A stretch of 64,000 nt of DNA from Rhizomys pruinosus (GCA_009823505.1 VZQC01004543.1:2801879-2865878); one strand, 5' to 3'; shown: positions 45,650-58,291, counted from the stretch's first letter. Program-made: numbers and translations. Notes: a model not told the origin generated them from the sequence alone.

Positions 45650-46525
45650 AAATATTTGAAAATTTCACCTGGCCATTGTATTCTCTTTAATTGACTTTTG
45701 GTGTTAAAGGATATCCCTCTAACAGATCTTATGACTATTGCTCAAAGGAAGCAGTCAAGCATGTCCCATAAAAGCCACTGTCATAATAATTGACTCTTAA
45801 CCCAGAGAGATGACAGCAGGAACACCTATGTATCACCCTGTGTGTTGGTTCACTCTGAAGTGGTCTTTTCTCACACTTCTCCCATTCCTTTTGATATCTA
45901 GATGAAGCAATCTCTGCTGGTGGCCTCTGATCAATTTCCACTGTCCAAGAACAAACACCTCTCAGAGGCTCCCAGGCTGGTTGTGTCTCTGCCTGTGGGA
46001 ACATACAAACAAAGCCTTTCCCATAGTTAGGAAAGGATTGGAGTTGTCATTTACCATTTTGAAACTGAAAAATTGACAAATGGTTTAGAATAGAGAGTTC
46101 TCTGAAATCTGCATCCCAAACGAGCCATATTGCCCTCCATCTTTTTGTATTATCACCATGAATAGGAAAGTGCCTCTTGATTTTTAGGCTTTTATATTTT
46201 GATCAATAATTTTTCAAAGGTATTTTTGCTAAATACCCATAGACAGCAACCAAGTTGTAATGGTATATTAATCCATTTTAACTGTTTTTCACTGGACTGC
46301 ATACTGTTCATTCAAGGAGGAATAACCCAGTTTTTTTGAGTCAAACTATCTTACAGGCAAGGAACTGCCACAGGTAATATTATACAATATAGGAAAATGT
46401 AGAGAGCATTTGCGTACATCTAATTCCAAATGTATCACTGGAAATCTTACAAAAATTAGGAGTAAAACAAATATTAATAACATTTTGTATCCCCAATTAG
46501 TTTAGGTGTATGTAGTAGTAGCTAT

Positions 46526-46564
<39 letters not shown>

Positions 46565-46610
46565 CTTTTGCCAGGACATTCTACAGGCAAGAAGCCCCTC
46601 GAATAAAGCT
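45650..46610. other. No recognised gene; (TTTA)n run near the end
   Basis: Mostly unremarkable DNA with a TTTA run of about eleven units at 46521-46564. No frame with family features. Confidence 0.45.
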
Positions 46611-46611
46611 G

Positions 46612-47270
46612 AGGAACCTAGTCACTTTTCTGTTGCTGTGATAGAACCATCATGACCAAGGGAACTTATAAAAGAAAAGATTATTTGAGCTTAAAATTGA
46701 TAGTTCAGAGAATTAGAGTCCATCATGTTGGGAAGGTATGGTGGCAGGAGCTGGAGCACAAAGCTGAGGTTCACATCTTCAAGTGAGAAAAAGAAGCAGA
46801 GAGAGAAACTGGAGACTATCAAGGCTTTTTGTACTCTCTAAGCGTGCCCTAATGACGTACCTCCTCCAGAATAGCCACACATTCTAATATCTCCCAAAAC
46901 AGTGCCACTAACTGGGGACAAAAATGTTTGACTACCTGAAGCCTATGGGATATTCTCAATTAAACCACCACACTCCACTCCATGGCCCCCATAGGTTCAT
47001 GACCATAAGAAAGGCAAAATGGATTTAGTCCAAGGTTAAAATGTTCCATTCTCTTTACCAGTTTCAATACTGTTCAAAAGTCTGTTGTACAAACTCTCTT
47101 CTGATACCCAGGTCAATCTTTTAACTGTAAGATCCTATAAAATCAAAAGACAAATTACATACCCCCCAACATACAGTGGAACCAAATACTAAATCCCAGT
47201 CCAAAAGAGAGGAATAGGGGCATAGTGAGGAAATACAAGACCAACAGAAAATTAAAAACCAGCAGGGCAA
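46612..47270 (-). repeat. Rodent medium-reiteration repeat
   Basis: The opposite-strand relative of 11335-11680: CACTTTTCTGTTGCTGTGAT, ATGACCAAGGGAACTTATAA, CAGTGCCACTAACTGGGGAC, AATTAAACCACCACACTCCA and CCATGGCCCCCATAGGTTCA. The continuation to about 47270 matches a longer rodent repeat that I recognise but do not name. Confidence 0.6.
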
Positions 47271-47975
47271 AAATCACATCTAGAAATTGGTCACTTCAGC
47301 TATGCTAGCTGGAGCACAGGCAAGCTATAGACACAGGTTCATGTGTATAGTGGCCGGGCACTTTAGCCAGGTAGATTATTCACCAGATGTATGCAGCATG
47401 CGGGGAGTTACCCAGGCTGACAAAGCCCAGGTTGTGTGAGAACCTTCAGAACAAAAAGGGAGGGGTGCGTTAGACCTTCCAATATAGAAGTGAAATTCTA
47501 AAATCATAGACCAGCCAAGCCTCTATAAATAAGGTTAAAAAAATGAAAAGGTCTGAAGGAAACAAGCAGAGAAAGCTTTCAACACAGTAAAGAAACATGT
47601 GAGATTCATGTCAGAATACAAACAACAGAACAAACCCACAAGACCAAAACACAATGAAAGAGCAACAAGGGAAAAGCAAGAATTCCAAAACAAACAATAC
47701 CATCCCTATAAAAATTCCAACAATGAGACCTCCCTGGAGGTAACCCAGCACACAGACCTTAGAAGAAGTAGGCATACTCAAAGAAATCAAATAATCCCAC
47801 ACTTAAATGAAAAAGGAAACTAGCCACTGAAGCAAGGACCTACAAGAAGGGAACTTCTTGCAAGAACCTACAAAGGGGAACTCTCTTCCACTGCTGGTGG
47901 GAATGTAAACTCGTACATCCACTAGGGAAAGCAATATGGAGAACCCTTAAAAGACTCAAAATGAGCCTACCACTT

Positions 47976-48130
47976 GGCTGGGCATGGTGGCGCATGCCTT
48001 TAATCCTAGCACTTGGGAGGCAGAGTCAGGCAGATCTTTGTGAGCTCAAGGCCAGCCTGGTCTACAGAGTGAGTTCCAGGACAGCTGGGGCTACAGGGAG
48101 ACCCTGTCTCAAAAAGACAAAAAAAAATAA
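47976..48130 (+). mobile_element. B1 SINE, plus strand
   Basis: GGCTGGGCATGGTGGCGCAT to an A-rich end, with a short duplication GCCTACCAC at 47965-47973 and 48131-48139 in the ORF2 tail. Confidence 0.93.
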
Positions 48131-48775
48131 GCCTACCACCTGACCCAGGCATACCACTCCTGGGTATATACTTACAAGACCCATCCTACAGCAGACATAT
48201 ATGGACAGCCATGTTTATTGTACCTCTCTTCACAATAGTGAAGAGCTATAACCAAGCCAAGTGCCCCTTTACCAAGGAATGGATACAGAAAATGTGGTAC
48301 ATCTACAAAATGGAGATCTATGCACTGGTAAAGAAAGATGGCATCATGAAATTTTCAGGTAAAGGGATGGAACTAGAAGATGTTATGCTAAGTGAAGTAA
48401 CACAGTCCCAAAAAAACAAAGATGAATGATATCCCACATTTGTGGATGCTAGCACTAAGTACCACATTGTAAGACAAAAGTAACGTTAAGTTTATAAACC
48501 TCTTTTTTTCTTTTTGTATTATATATATTTTTGTACAACAATAAACCTCTTTTTCTGAAAGAAAATGTGCTGCTATAATGTGAATTCCTTATCAGACTCT
48601 AGAATTAACCTACCACTTATTTTCAGACTTTGTAATATTGGTAAATGGGTGGAGGGCATTTAGGCATATTTTAGAGTAATATAAATTTAAAAGGGAAAAA
48701 AGTCAGTCCTGAAATATTATTTGGAAATAACATATAGTTTCTTTTCATATGACATAATTTTAGTATAAATGAGAC

Positions 48776-48776
<1 letters not shown>

Positions 48777-48806
<30 letters not shown>
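48777..48806 (+). repeat. (GT)n microsatellite
   Basis: About 14 GT units inside the L1 3'UTR. Confidence 0.9.
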
Positions 48807-48808
<2 letters not shown>

Positions 48809-48966
48809 AGTGTTGAAACAATACAGGTTGGAGGGAACAACAACAACAGAACTGGGACAAAAACCGACTGAAACAGTGAAGTTCTTCCCAAAATAATAAC
48901 CTCTCCTTTGAAAAAACTTAGGAGTCAGAAAAATAATGCAAGACATGTGTGCTGGATAGCTTTAGN

Positions 48967-49150
48967 ATATGAATATATACATCTCTCTATATATTATGAT
49001 ATATATATGAATATATACATCTATATATATTCATATGCTGAAGCAATAGCAATTGGAGGGAACAACAACAACAAAGAACTGGGACAAAGAACTGAATGTA
49101 ACAGTAATGTTCTTCCCCAAAATATAATCCTCTGCTTTGAAAAACTTTAA
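48967..49150 (+). mobile_element. Repeated L1 3'UTR block after an ambiguous base
   Basis: Following N at 48966 there is a TA-rich run and then a second copy of the 3'UTR block: 49043-49147 matches 48821-48911, sharing TTGGAGGGAACAACAACAAC and the AACTGGGACAAA motif. Either two L1 tails lie next to each other or an assembly join repeats one region. Confidence 0.7.
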
Positions 49151-49282
49151 AAATTCGATCAGAGACCTCTCCAGACCACAGGAAGCACAGGTACTGGGGC
49201 TTGGCTAAACAGCACCCCCCCGGCCCCCAACTGAGATAACAAAGGCATCTGAAGGAGGCAAGCAAAGCAAGCCTTCACCAGA

Positions 49283-50440
49283 ATGAAGAGGCATTTGGGA
49301 CTCACATTAGAATACAGGCAAGGAGAAGCCAATATGCCAGGAACACGAAGAAGAGACAATATGGGAAAGGTGCTGGATAATCTCACACCAAGCTCTACCA
49401 AACCTGTGGAAAATTGCTACAGTGGAATTCCCCAGGGGATGGCCCAGGACACAGATATCAGAAACACAATCGAGAACATACTTAAAGAAATGCAAGATTA
49501 TAAAGAGCAAATAAAAGAATTAAGAAAAGAGAATGAAGAACTCAATAAGGAAGTGGAAACACTGAAAAGTTCCCATGTTGAAAAAGATAAGGAAACCAAC
49601 CAGTGAAGCAAAGAGCTACAGGAAGGGATTGAGAAGCTTCAAAAGGAAGTGGAAATACTAAAGTATTCAGAAGAGGAAATGAAAAAGGAAATCAAACTCA
49701 TCCAATCAAGAAGAAAAGAATGGAAAAAGTCTCAGAAGCAGAATGGAGGAAGCAGAACAAAGAATATCAGACCTGGAAGATAACACAGAACAGCTAAAAT
49801 CCTCAAGAAAATATTATGAAAAATTTAAAAGTACACAAAAGTGGAACAAACAGGAACTGTAGGACACTATGAAAAGATCAAACCTCTGCATCATAGAAAT
49901 AGAGGAAGGAGAAGAATCCCAAGAGAATGGTATTGATCAGGTCTTCAACAGAATAATAGATGAAAATTTCCTCAAACTAAAAGAGATAAACCAATACAAA
50001 TACAAGAAGCATATAGAACTCCAAACAGACAAGATCAGAAGAGAAACTTTCCATGCCACATCATAGTTAAAATGCTAGACACCCAAAACAAAGACAAAAT
50101 CCTTAAAGCCACAGCAACAAGTGACCTATAAAGGGAAACCTATCATAATTACAACTGACTTCTCAGTGCAAACTATGAAAGCAAGAAGAACGTGGAACAA
50201 AGCATTCCCAACGTTAAAGGACAATAGATGCCAACCCAGGTTACTATACCCAGGAAAACTGTCTATTATAGTTGAAGGAGAGAGAAAAACCTTCCATGAC
50301 ATAAAAAGATTAAAGAATACATGTCTGAAAAACCAGTCCTTCAGAGAATACTTGAAACAATTCAAAGGACAGAAGAAAGGAGCAAACATCCCCAGGCACA
50401 TAGAAAGAGAAATCAATAAAAGCATAACTGCAGAAGCAAA
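49283..50440 (+). pseudogene. L1 ORF1 of L1-E, broken
   Basis: The N-terminal frame (49283-49606) contains MPGTRRRDNMGKVLDN and the start of the coiled coil, then an early stop (TGA after KDKETNQ). The middle reads at 49869-50066 and the C-terminal domain at 50121-50440, with CQPRLLYPGKLSIIVEGERK. A candidate L1 start is the internal Met of MPGTRRR (near 49334), which is shared with L1-D. Confidence 0.88.
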
Positions 50441-50459
50441 ACCTAAACCAAAACTGCAA

Positions 50460-53400
50460 ATGGATAATAAGGTAAAAGGAAGCAACACAAACCTATCAGT
50501 CATAACCTTAAATATTAATGGACTTAATTCCCCCATCAAAAGACATAGACTGGGAGATTGGATTAGGAAACATGGCCCATTGATATGGTGTCTACAAGAA
50601 ACACAACTTTCCTTCAAGGACAGGCACCACCTTAAAGTGAATGGATTGAAAAAATATTCCAAGCAAATCATACCAAAAAGAAAGCAAGTGTTGCTATTTT
50701 AATATCAGACAAAATAGACTTCAAAGTAAATCAGAAGAGACAAAGAAGGACATTACATTTTTATCAAAGGAACGATCCATCAAGAAGATTTTCCCATTAT
50801 ATATATATATTATCCAAAATCTGGTGCACCCAAATTTATAAAGACAATTCTCCAGGACCACAAGGCACAAACTAACCCCAGTACACACATAATAGCGGAC
50901 TTCAATGCACCACTGAACCCTTTGGACAGGGCAACAGGACAAATAATAAACCGTGAGACATCTGAACTGAACAATATGATACACCAAATGGACCTCATAG
51001 ACCTCTACCGAATATTCCACCCTAATACCAGAGAATACACTTTCTACTCAGCACCATATGGAACATTCTCCAAAATCTACCACATACTGGGACACAGAAG
51101 AAACCTCCACAGATTCAAAAAGATTGAAATAATTTCATGCATTCTATCGGACCACAGTGCAATAAAGCTCAACATCAACACTAGGAAAAGTCCTACTGCC
51201 TACAAGTACACTTGGAGACTAAACAACAAAGTCTTGAATAATGAATAGGTCAAGGAAAAGATAAAGAAACTGAATGACAATGACAATACAACACAACAAA
51301 ACCTATGGAATAACTTAAAAGCAGTACTAAGAGGGAAGTTTATAGCCCTGGGTGCCTACAGTAGAAAAACAGAAAGAGCACAAGTGAATGATCTAACACT
51401 GCAGCTAAAAGCAGTCACGAGGCAACAACAGATGAATCCTAAGCTCAACAGACAGGAAGAAATAAGAAAAATCAGAGCATAAATCAATGAAATAGAAACA
51501 AACAAAACAATACAAAAAATCAATGAATCCAAAGTTCCTTCTTTGAAAGAATAAACAAGATAGGCAAAGCTCTAGCCCAGTTAACAAAAAGAGAGAAGGA
51601 ACAACTCCAAATCAATACAATCTGTGATGAAAAGGGAAATACCACAACAGACAAGGAAAAGATCCAAAAAATCATATGGAAATACTTCAAAAACCTATAC
51701 TCTACCAAGTTTGGAAACCTAGAAGAAATGGATGAATATCTGAAATCCTGGGAATCACCAAAGCTCAACCAAGAAGAGATAGACAGCTTAAACAGACCCA
51801 TAATATATGAAGAAATTGAAGATGTAATAAGAAACTTCACAAATAAAAAAAGCCAAGGCCTAGAGGGTTTCACGGCAGAATTCTATAAAACATTTCAAAA
51901 ACACCTACAACCATTATTACTGAAACTGTTTAGAAGGATACTAACAGAAGGCATTCTCCTAAATTCCTTCTATGAAGCCAGCATCACTCTATTACCAAAA
52001 CCAGGCAAAGATACAATGAATAATATCTACAGACCCATCTCCCTAATGAACACAGATGCCAAAATTCTAAACAGGATATTAGCAAATTGCATACAGACTC
52101 ACATCAAGAAGATCATCCATCATGACCAAGCTGGATTCATACCAGAGATGCCGGGATGTTTCAACATATGAAAATCAATAAACATTATCAAACACATAAA
52201 TGGAATGTAAGACAAAAACTACACCATCATCTCAATTGATGCTGAAAAAGCCCTTGGGACAAAATCCAGCATCCCTTCATGCTTAAAGTCCTAGAGGGAA
52301 TTGGAATGGAGGGATCATTCCTCAATGTAAACAAAGGCATATACAGGAAACCCACAGCCAATATCATCCTAATTGGGGAAATGACAGAAACATTCCCTTT
52401 AAAGGTAGGAACTCAGCAAGGCTTCCCCCTGTCACCACTCCTCTTCAATATAGTGCTTGAAACACTTGCTAGAGCAATAAGGCAAGAAAAGGAAATTAAA
52501 GGAGTACTAATTGGAAAAGAGGAAGTCAATGTATCCCTATTTGCTGATGATATGATTGTTTACTTAAGGGATGCTAAAAACTCCACCAGAAAATTCCTAG
52601 AAACGACTAACAGCTTCAGCAAAGTGGAAGGATATAAAATTAACCTAAAGAAATCAGTAGCCTTTCTTTACACCAACAACAAGCAACTGGAGAAGGAATT
52701 CAATGAGACCTTCCCACTCATAATAGCCTCGAAGACAATAAAAAACAAACCTAACCAAAGACACCAATGATCTCTACAACAAAAATTTTAAACCCTTAAA
52801 GAAAGAAATTGAAGAAGACATCAGAAGATGGAAAAACCTCCCATGCTCATGGATTGGGAAAATTAACATTGTAAAAATGTCCATTCTACCCAAACTCTTG
52901 TATAGATTTAACCCAATCCCAATTAAAATCCCCAAGACTTTATTCACAGGCTTGAAAAAAAACCTCCTTAAATTCATTTGGAAAAACAAAAGACCCTGAA
53001 TAGCCAAAATAACCCTTAGTGAAAAGAGCAACACAGGGGGGATCTCTATACCAGACTTCAAACTATACTACAGGGCTATAGTCATTAAAACAGCCTCGTA
53101 CTGGCACAAAAACAGACCTGTTCACCAATGGAGTAAAACCAAAGATCCAAACTATAGCACATACAATTTCATCCATCTCATATTTGACAAGGGGTCAAAG
53201 AAGACACAGTTGAGAAAAGACAGCATATGCAGCAAGTGGTGTTGGCAAAACTGGATCACCACTTGTAGAATAATGAAATTAAACCCCTACCACTCGCCCT
53301 GTACAAAAGTAAACTCCAGATGGATTAATGACCTCAATGTAAAACCACAAATTCTGAAGGCGTTAGAAGAAAAAGTTGGCAGAAGACTACAAGACATAGG

Positions 53401-54230
53401 CCTAGGAATAGACTTCCTAAATCAGACAGCAGATGCGCAAGAATAAAGGTCGACAATTGACAAATGGGACCTCATTAAACTCAAAAGCTTCTGTACATCA
53501 AAAGAAACAATCAAGGAAGTGAGAGAAATCCCACAGAGTGGGAGGAAACTTTCACCACAGAAACATTTGACAAAGCATTTATTTCCAGTGTATACAAAAT
53601 ACTCAAAAAACAAAGTAGAAAGAAACCAATTGAATCACTTAAATGATTGATCAAAGAACTGAATACAGACTTCACAGAGGAGGAATTAGAGATGGCTGAG
53701 AAACATCTTAAAAACTGTTCAACGTCACTAATAATTAGGGAAATGCAAATTAAGACCACTTTAAGATATCATCTCACTCAATTAAGACTGGCCAGGATCA
53801 AGAAAACAAACGATATCAAGTACTGGAGAGGTTGTGGGGGAAAGGGGCACACTCATCCACTGCTGGGGGAATATAAAGTCATACAGCCACTATGGAAAGC
53901 AGAGTGGAGAACCCTTGGAGGACTTGGAATGAACTTGCGACCTGAACCAGCCATACCACTCCTAGGCATGCACCCGCAAGTCTCACCCCACCGCAGAGAT
54001 ACATGCACAACCATGGTTATTTCAGCTCTCTTCACAATAGCAAGGAGCTCGAACCACCCCAAATGTCCGTCAACTGACGAGTAAATAGAGAAACTGTGGT
54101 ACATCTAAACAATGGAGTTCTATGCAGCAGTAAAGATAAATGACATCATGAGCTTTGCAGGAAAATGCCCGGAGTTAGAAGACATCATGCTAAGTGAAGT
54201 AACACAGTCCCAGAAAAACAAAAAATGAAT
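50460..54230 (+). pseudogene. L1 ORF2 of L1-E, broken
   Basis: The endonuclease domain keeps its CLQET motif (near 50590), a DFNAP block (near 50900) and SDHSAIKL (near 51150), but it is split by shifts. The reverse-transcriptase part reads at 51728-52171 and 52279-52770 and keeps [12 protein letters not shown]. The thumb and C-terminal parts follow in broken frames, with 53647-54084 showing a degraded Cys motif (YWRGCGGKG). Disrupting changes occur about every few hundred bases. Confidence 0.92.
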
Positions 54231-54569
54231 GGTATCCCTCATCTGTGGATGCTAGTGCCAATTACCTAGTTGTAAGTATTTCTTGTGCACAGCCCTTTGA
54301 GCTTTTGTCCAAGCAGTTGGGAGTGATGCATATTAGAAACAACAACAACGACAACAACAAGAAGGACTGCCTCAAAGAACTGACTGAAAAAGTGAAATTC
54401 TGCTCAAAACAGTCAACTTCCACATGGAGAATATCAAGAAAGACTGAGAAAGAGATGAAAAGCATGTTTGGCAGAATACATGAGCTCTGGTGGGTTGGGG
54501 GCATAGGGTAGGGAACACGGGTCTGGATTTGATAATTTTGTACAAAATATATATTAAAAAAGAAAAAAA

Positions 54570-54720
54570 AACACTTTAAAAAGTCACAGAAAAAGATACA
54601 AGGTATGGCAAAATGCATGAACTCAGGTGGCCCAGGGGACATGGAAAGGGACATGAGCCTAAATTGGATTGAGAAAGAATGTGTGAAATTCACAAAACTA
54701 CATTTATATATTTTTAAAAA
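54570..54720 (+). mobile_element. Second L1 3' end fragment, plus strand
   Basis: After the L1-E tail another 3'UTR end is seen (ATGCATGAACTCAGGTGGCC, then ATTGGATTGAGAAAGAATGT and AAATTCACAAAAC). It is a short 5'-truncated L1 or a duplicated tail. Confidence 0.6.
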
Positions 54721-54789
54721 TAGAGGGAATCATGTTAGTCTAACAATTAATGCAAATTACACTATAAAATATCTTCATTATTCCATGTG

Positions 54790-56570
54790 CATAATGAAGG
54801 CTTCATAAAAAGAAACAGTGACAGACAGAACAAACCTTCCTTTGTGTTGTTGGTTAGCTTAGTACAAAAAGCTCCCAAAATTACATAGGTCATTGCCACA
54901 GTCCATGATTACCTCCCAGAACTTCAAAGGCCACATCCTATTGGGGAAGTCAGGACATATGTCAGAGACAGGAATTCGAAGAATGGAGCTTGAACTGACC
55001 TGAATGCCACTTCTCCTGAAAACTAGCTCTAATGTATTTGAAGAGCACAATGCAAGCTGCAAAGACAGAGCATCAATGAGTGACCAAACAGTAAGTTAAA
55101 TCCAGCATACAATATTGGTGCAATAGTAGCACATTTATCTTAAGGGCAATCGTCAGCTACCTAGCTACACTTAACTCATGTGTGGTACTGTAAACAGAGA
55201 CAAGTACACATCTAAGTAGAGGTTATTGATTTTATAGAAATCCACAAGGCTATCATGTAAGGAAAGACTAATGTAGCATCTTAGTATGTGCAAAAAATAA
55301 ATCCTTATATTCATAGGAAATAGCCCAGTCATCACTTATAAAGAATCTTGTTTTGCACCCAAGACTATTACAGAATACCACAACTGGTCACAAACAGACA
55401 TTGTAGCAGAGGAATTTTCCTCTTAGAGGAGGGGGCACTCTTAGCCTCACAGCCATGCATGGAACACACTACAACCCCCCCAGTCTCTGCAAGCTTCCCG
55501 GTAATGGAAAGAACTTTCCAATCTCAGAATAGACCAGACTTTATTGAGATTTCCTACAAAGTAATGGGGAAAAGAGTAAACTCACTCAAGGGAAGTCAGA
55601 AGCCCAGTCCCCGGCTCAACATGGCTGCCTGGAAACCCTGTGCCCTTTGCCCTTGCTGGTATAATGGTGTTAGAAGGCCCAGCCTCGTGTCATGGGCCTT
55701 TTATATGTCTCTGCCCACCCAAAGTCCTAGAATTCCAAAGTCTCATGCACCTTCCATGGAAACACCAGCATCACAAACGTCAGTGCTGTGGGGAAATTCA
55801 CTGAACAGTTGGGCCTCAGTATCAGCTCCTCCCACTAAATACCCAGCTTCTCTGGTTGATAATCCCATTTCAAAGAAGAAATCATTTATCCCTCAGACAT
55901 CTACTGTGAATTGCCAAAGCCTAATGGGCAAATCCACAATGCAACCTCAACGTCTAAGGCTCACACCACATAGAACAAGGGGACAAGGGGAGACTAATTA
56001 ATCTCTCAACTCTCATTAAGGAAGCTCCCACTTCAGCAGAGGACCTGGAACAAAAATTTCATAAATGGCCAAAGAGGGGAGATTAGGAATTTGCAGAATG
56101 TGGGTCCTTGGACAGGACTCCCATGTTAAGCATCACTCACCCAGGGCTTAGGGACAATTTGAGAAGAGGGGGTGGAAAGATTGTAAGAGCCAGGGAGGTG
56201 CTGTATGACCACATGGAATTAGAATCCTACAAGCTCCTAGGACCCTGCACATATGAACATACAGCAATGGTGTCAGCATGTACAAAGCCCATGCAAATAT
56301 AAGCAGATAGAAACCCAGAATGGAACTGGGGAAATGGGTAACTCTGGATAGGCTAATTAGGCCTCAGTGGATGAACGTGCATTGAGAAAGGTGGGTGGAC
56401 ACTAATTGGGGAAAACATGCCTTAGCACAAATGACAGAATGTATGAATTCCAATGGGGGGACTGTAGTTCGTGTGAATGAGGAAGGGGTTATAAAGGTGA
56501 TCAAGATTGATTGAGAGCTTCTGTATGAAAAGTGCAAGAATTCAATAAAACATTTTTTAAATTGAATCTT
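54790..56570 (+). repeat. Dispersed repeat R1, second copy
   Basis: Collinear with 12895-14545: the region before GACATATGTCAG, GTGTGGTACTGTAAA, AACCTCAACGTCTAAGGCTC, GCAATGGTGTCAGCATG, and the 3' end GAATTCAATAAAACA. It is split by a solo LTR at 55402-55895. Confidence 0.6.
55402..55895 (+). mobile_element. Solo LTR inserted in R1
   Basis: A 494-bp segment starts TGTAGCAGAGG and ends TTATCCCTCA. It is flanked by the 5-bp duplication GACAT (55397-55401 and 55896-55900) and is absent from the same position of the related copy at 13540-13810. TG...CA ends, a short duplication and an empty relative support an LTR. A TTTTATATG at about 55698-55706 could be a TATA box. The LTR family is not identified. 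Confidence 0.6.
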
Positions 56571-56724
56571 TTCTCTCCATTAGCAATTATCAAAGTCCAA
56601 TCTATAAAACAATTCGATTGATGGAAATGTTAAAAGTCATGTGGAACAACATACTTTCTTTCCGAGAATTCATTTGTTTTGAATTTGGGGCATTTTTGAG
56701 GTTTGTTTATTTGCTGTTTTGGTT

Positions 56725-56860
56725 TGGGTTTTGAGACACTATATCCCAACCTGGCCTGGACTCACTATGTACATGAAGCAGGACTGGATCTCACAGAGAT
56801 CCACCTGCCTCTGCCTCCCCCTGAGGCCTAGGATTAAATGTCTGTGCCATTGTGTCCATC
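56725..56860 (-). mobile_element. Old B1 SINE, minus strand
   Basis: Diverged antisense B1: TGAGACACTATATCCCAACC, CTGGACTCACTATGTACATG, GATCCACCTGCCTCTGCCTC and GTGCCATTGTGTCC. Confidence 0.8.
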
Positions 56861-57026
56861 TAAGTTATATATTATTTGAAAAATGTCAGTAATTAATAAA
56901 GTTGCATCACCTTATCATGGGAAAAGGTGACAGACTTGCTGAAAGGAAACAACCCAGGTGAACAATACAAACCATCACACCCAGACAGTGCTGAACAATT
57001 AGTAATTAGTTCATTAGAAGTGTTGT

Positions 57027-57191
57027 TGCTGGGTGTGGTGGCACATACCTTTAATCCCAGCACATGGGAAGCAGAGGCATGCGGATCTCTGTCATTTCAA
57101 GGCCAGCCTGGTCTACATAGCAAGCTCCAGGCCTACTGGGACTAAAGAGAGACCCTACCTCAAAAAGACCAAAAAAAGAAAGAAGAAAAAA
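57027..57191 (+). mobile_element. B1 SINE, plus strand
   Basis: TGCTGGGTGTGGTGGCACAT to AAAAAGACCAAAAAAAG, with near-duplication AGAAGTGTTG/AGAAGTATTG at about 57016-57025 and 57192-57201. Confidence 0.93.
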
Positions 57192-57599
57192 AGAAGTATT
57201 GTGTCTTGTGCTAAGTACCCCATGGCTATATTATATGATTGACAGCTCTATGAGAGAGGTGCATACTTGTCATTCTGTGAAATTTGCAGAGGAGCAATGT
57301 GAATATGAGGAAGTATGAATTTTTCCAGACCACAGATCTACCAAGTGGCAGGGCTGGGTATTGAAGCTGTTTTGTTTTATGTAAATGTGTTAATATTTGC
57401 CAGAGTATACCCAGCATATATTTCTCCATGATAAGTGGTAAAAAGGAGAGAGGTAACAACCTCAAAAATGCTATTATCAAAGCAAAGTAATTTTTAAATG
57501 TGGTGTGTCTATGTGTGTGTGAGACTGGGTATAATGGCATGTGTGTCACTGTGTGTATGGTGTGTGTGTAGCTTATGTACAAGTGGGTAGTACACTATG

Positions 57600-57835
57600 C
57601 TCCTGTGATGCACATAGAGGCTAAAGAAGAACATTGGTGTCCTTCTCTATCTCTGCACAGTATTCCCTTGAAACAGGGTCTCTCGGTGAACCTGGAGTTA
57701 AGCTCGTGACTAGCAAGTCCCTTCAATCCTCCTGTCTCTGTCCCCACAGCAACAAATTCTAGATGTTTACATCTCACTTCTACATGAGTATTGGGGATCT
57801 GAACTGAAGTTTTTATGCTTTGACCTGGTGCGCTG
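57600..57835 (-). mobile_element. Possible old B4-type SINE, minus strand
   Basis: TTGAAACAGGGTCTCTCGGT, GAACCTGGAGTTAAGCTCGT and TCCTCCTGTCTCTGTCCCCA, followed by ATGAGTATTGGGGATCTGAA, recall the B4 class of rodent SINE in the antisense direction. Strong divergence keeps confidence low. The 147-residue antisense frame across it has no family features. Confidence 0.4.
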
Positions 57836-58053
57836 CCCCCGCTTGTTTCTAAATTAATTAATATTTTGAAATTTAGGAAATTCAGGAGCATATGATAAGG
57901 ACAGTGAAATTCATGTGAGCATCTATTGGATTCATTCAACCATGGGAGAACTGAGACAGAACCACTAGAGAGCTGTAGGCTGGGAGCCTGTATTAGAGAA
58001 TATTTTCCTAGCCAACTTGGATTCCTTCCAGCCCTCATGCCAAGTGACTATTT

Positions 58054-58291
58054 TTTTTAATTTTATTTATTTATGTATGTGTATGAATGTACTGTCTGCA
58101 TGCAAGCCTGTGCACCCGTGTTGTGCAATGCCGCGGAGGTCAGAAGAGGGTCTCGGATTCCCCTGGAACTGGAGTTCTCCTGGAATTGGAGTTTCAGACG
58201 GTTCTCAGCCGCCATGTGGGTGCTGGGGATCGAACCCGGGTCCTCTGTAAGAGCGGTTGGCACTCTTAACCGCTAGGCCATCTCTCCAGCC
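58054..58291 (-). mobile_element. B2 SINE, minus strand
   Basis: A full-length antisense B2 with a perfect 16-bp duplication TGCCAAGTGACTATTT at 58038-58053 and 58292-58307. The B box is intact (GGGGATCGAACCCGGGTCC on the plus strand). Confidence 0.96.

Larger units (their letters stand above)
47280..48965 (+). mobile_element. Internally deleted L1 (5' end joined to ORF2 tail)
   Basis: 5'UTR-like sequence and the ORF1 start (about 47280-47870) join directly to the last part of ORF2 at about 47875-47885 (GGGAACTCTCTTCCACTGCT). The element then continues to the 3'UTR. The rest of ORF1 and most of ORF2 are absent. A B1 lies at 47976-48130. The C-terminal ORF2 frame at 48211-48429 keeps CPFTKEWIQKMWYIYKME. 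Confidence 0.85.
49150..54565 (+). mobile_element. Near full-length LINE-1, plus strand (L1-E)
   Basis: 5'UTR (about 49150-49280), ORF1 (49283-50440), ORF2 (about 50460-54230) and 3'UTR with A-rich end (54240-54565), with no SINE insertion. It is the most complete uninterrupted L1 in the window, but both ORFs carry stops and shifts. Confidence 0.95.

Noticed and set aside
49283..54230. Possibly active full-length L1-E
   Set aside because: ORF1 has an early stop and ORF2 has many shifts and stops, although the FADD and endonuclease motifs persist.
55348..56001. 217-residue plus-strand frame
   Set aside because: It spans a solo LTR and both halves of a dispersed repeat and has no recognisable domain.
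57595..58038. 147-residue minus-strand frame
   Set aside because: It overlaps a probable old SINE and carries no family features.
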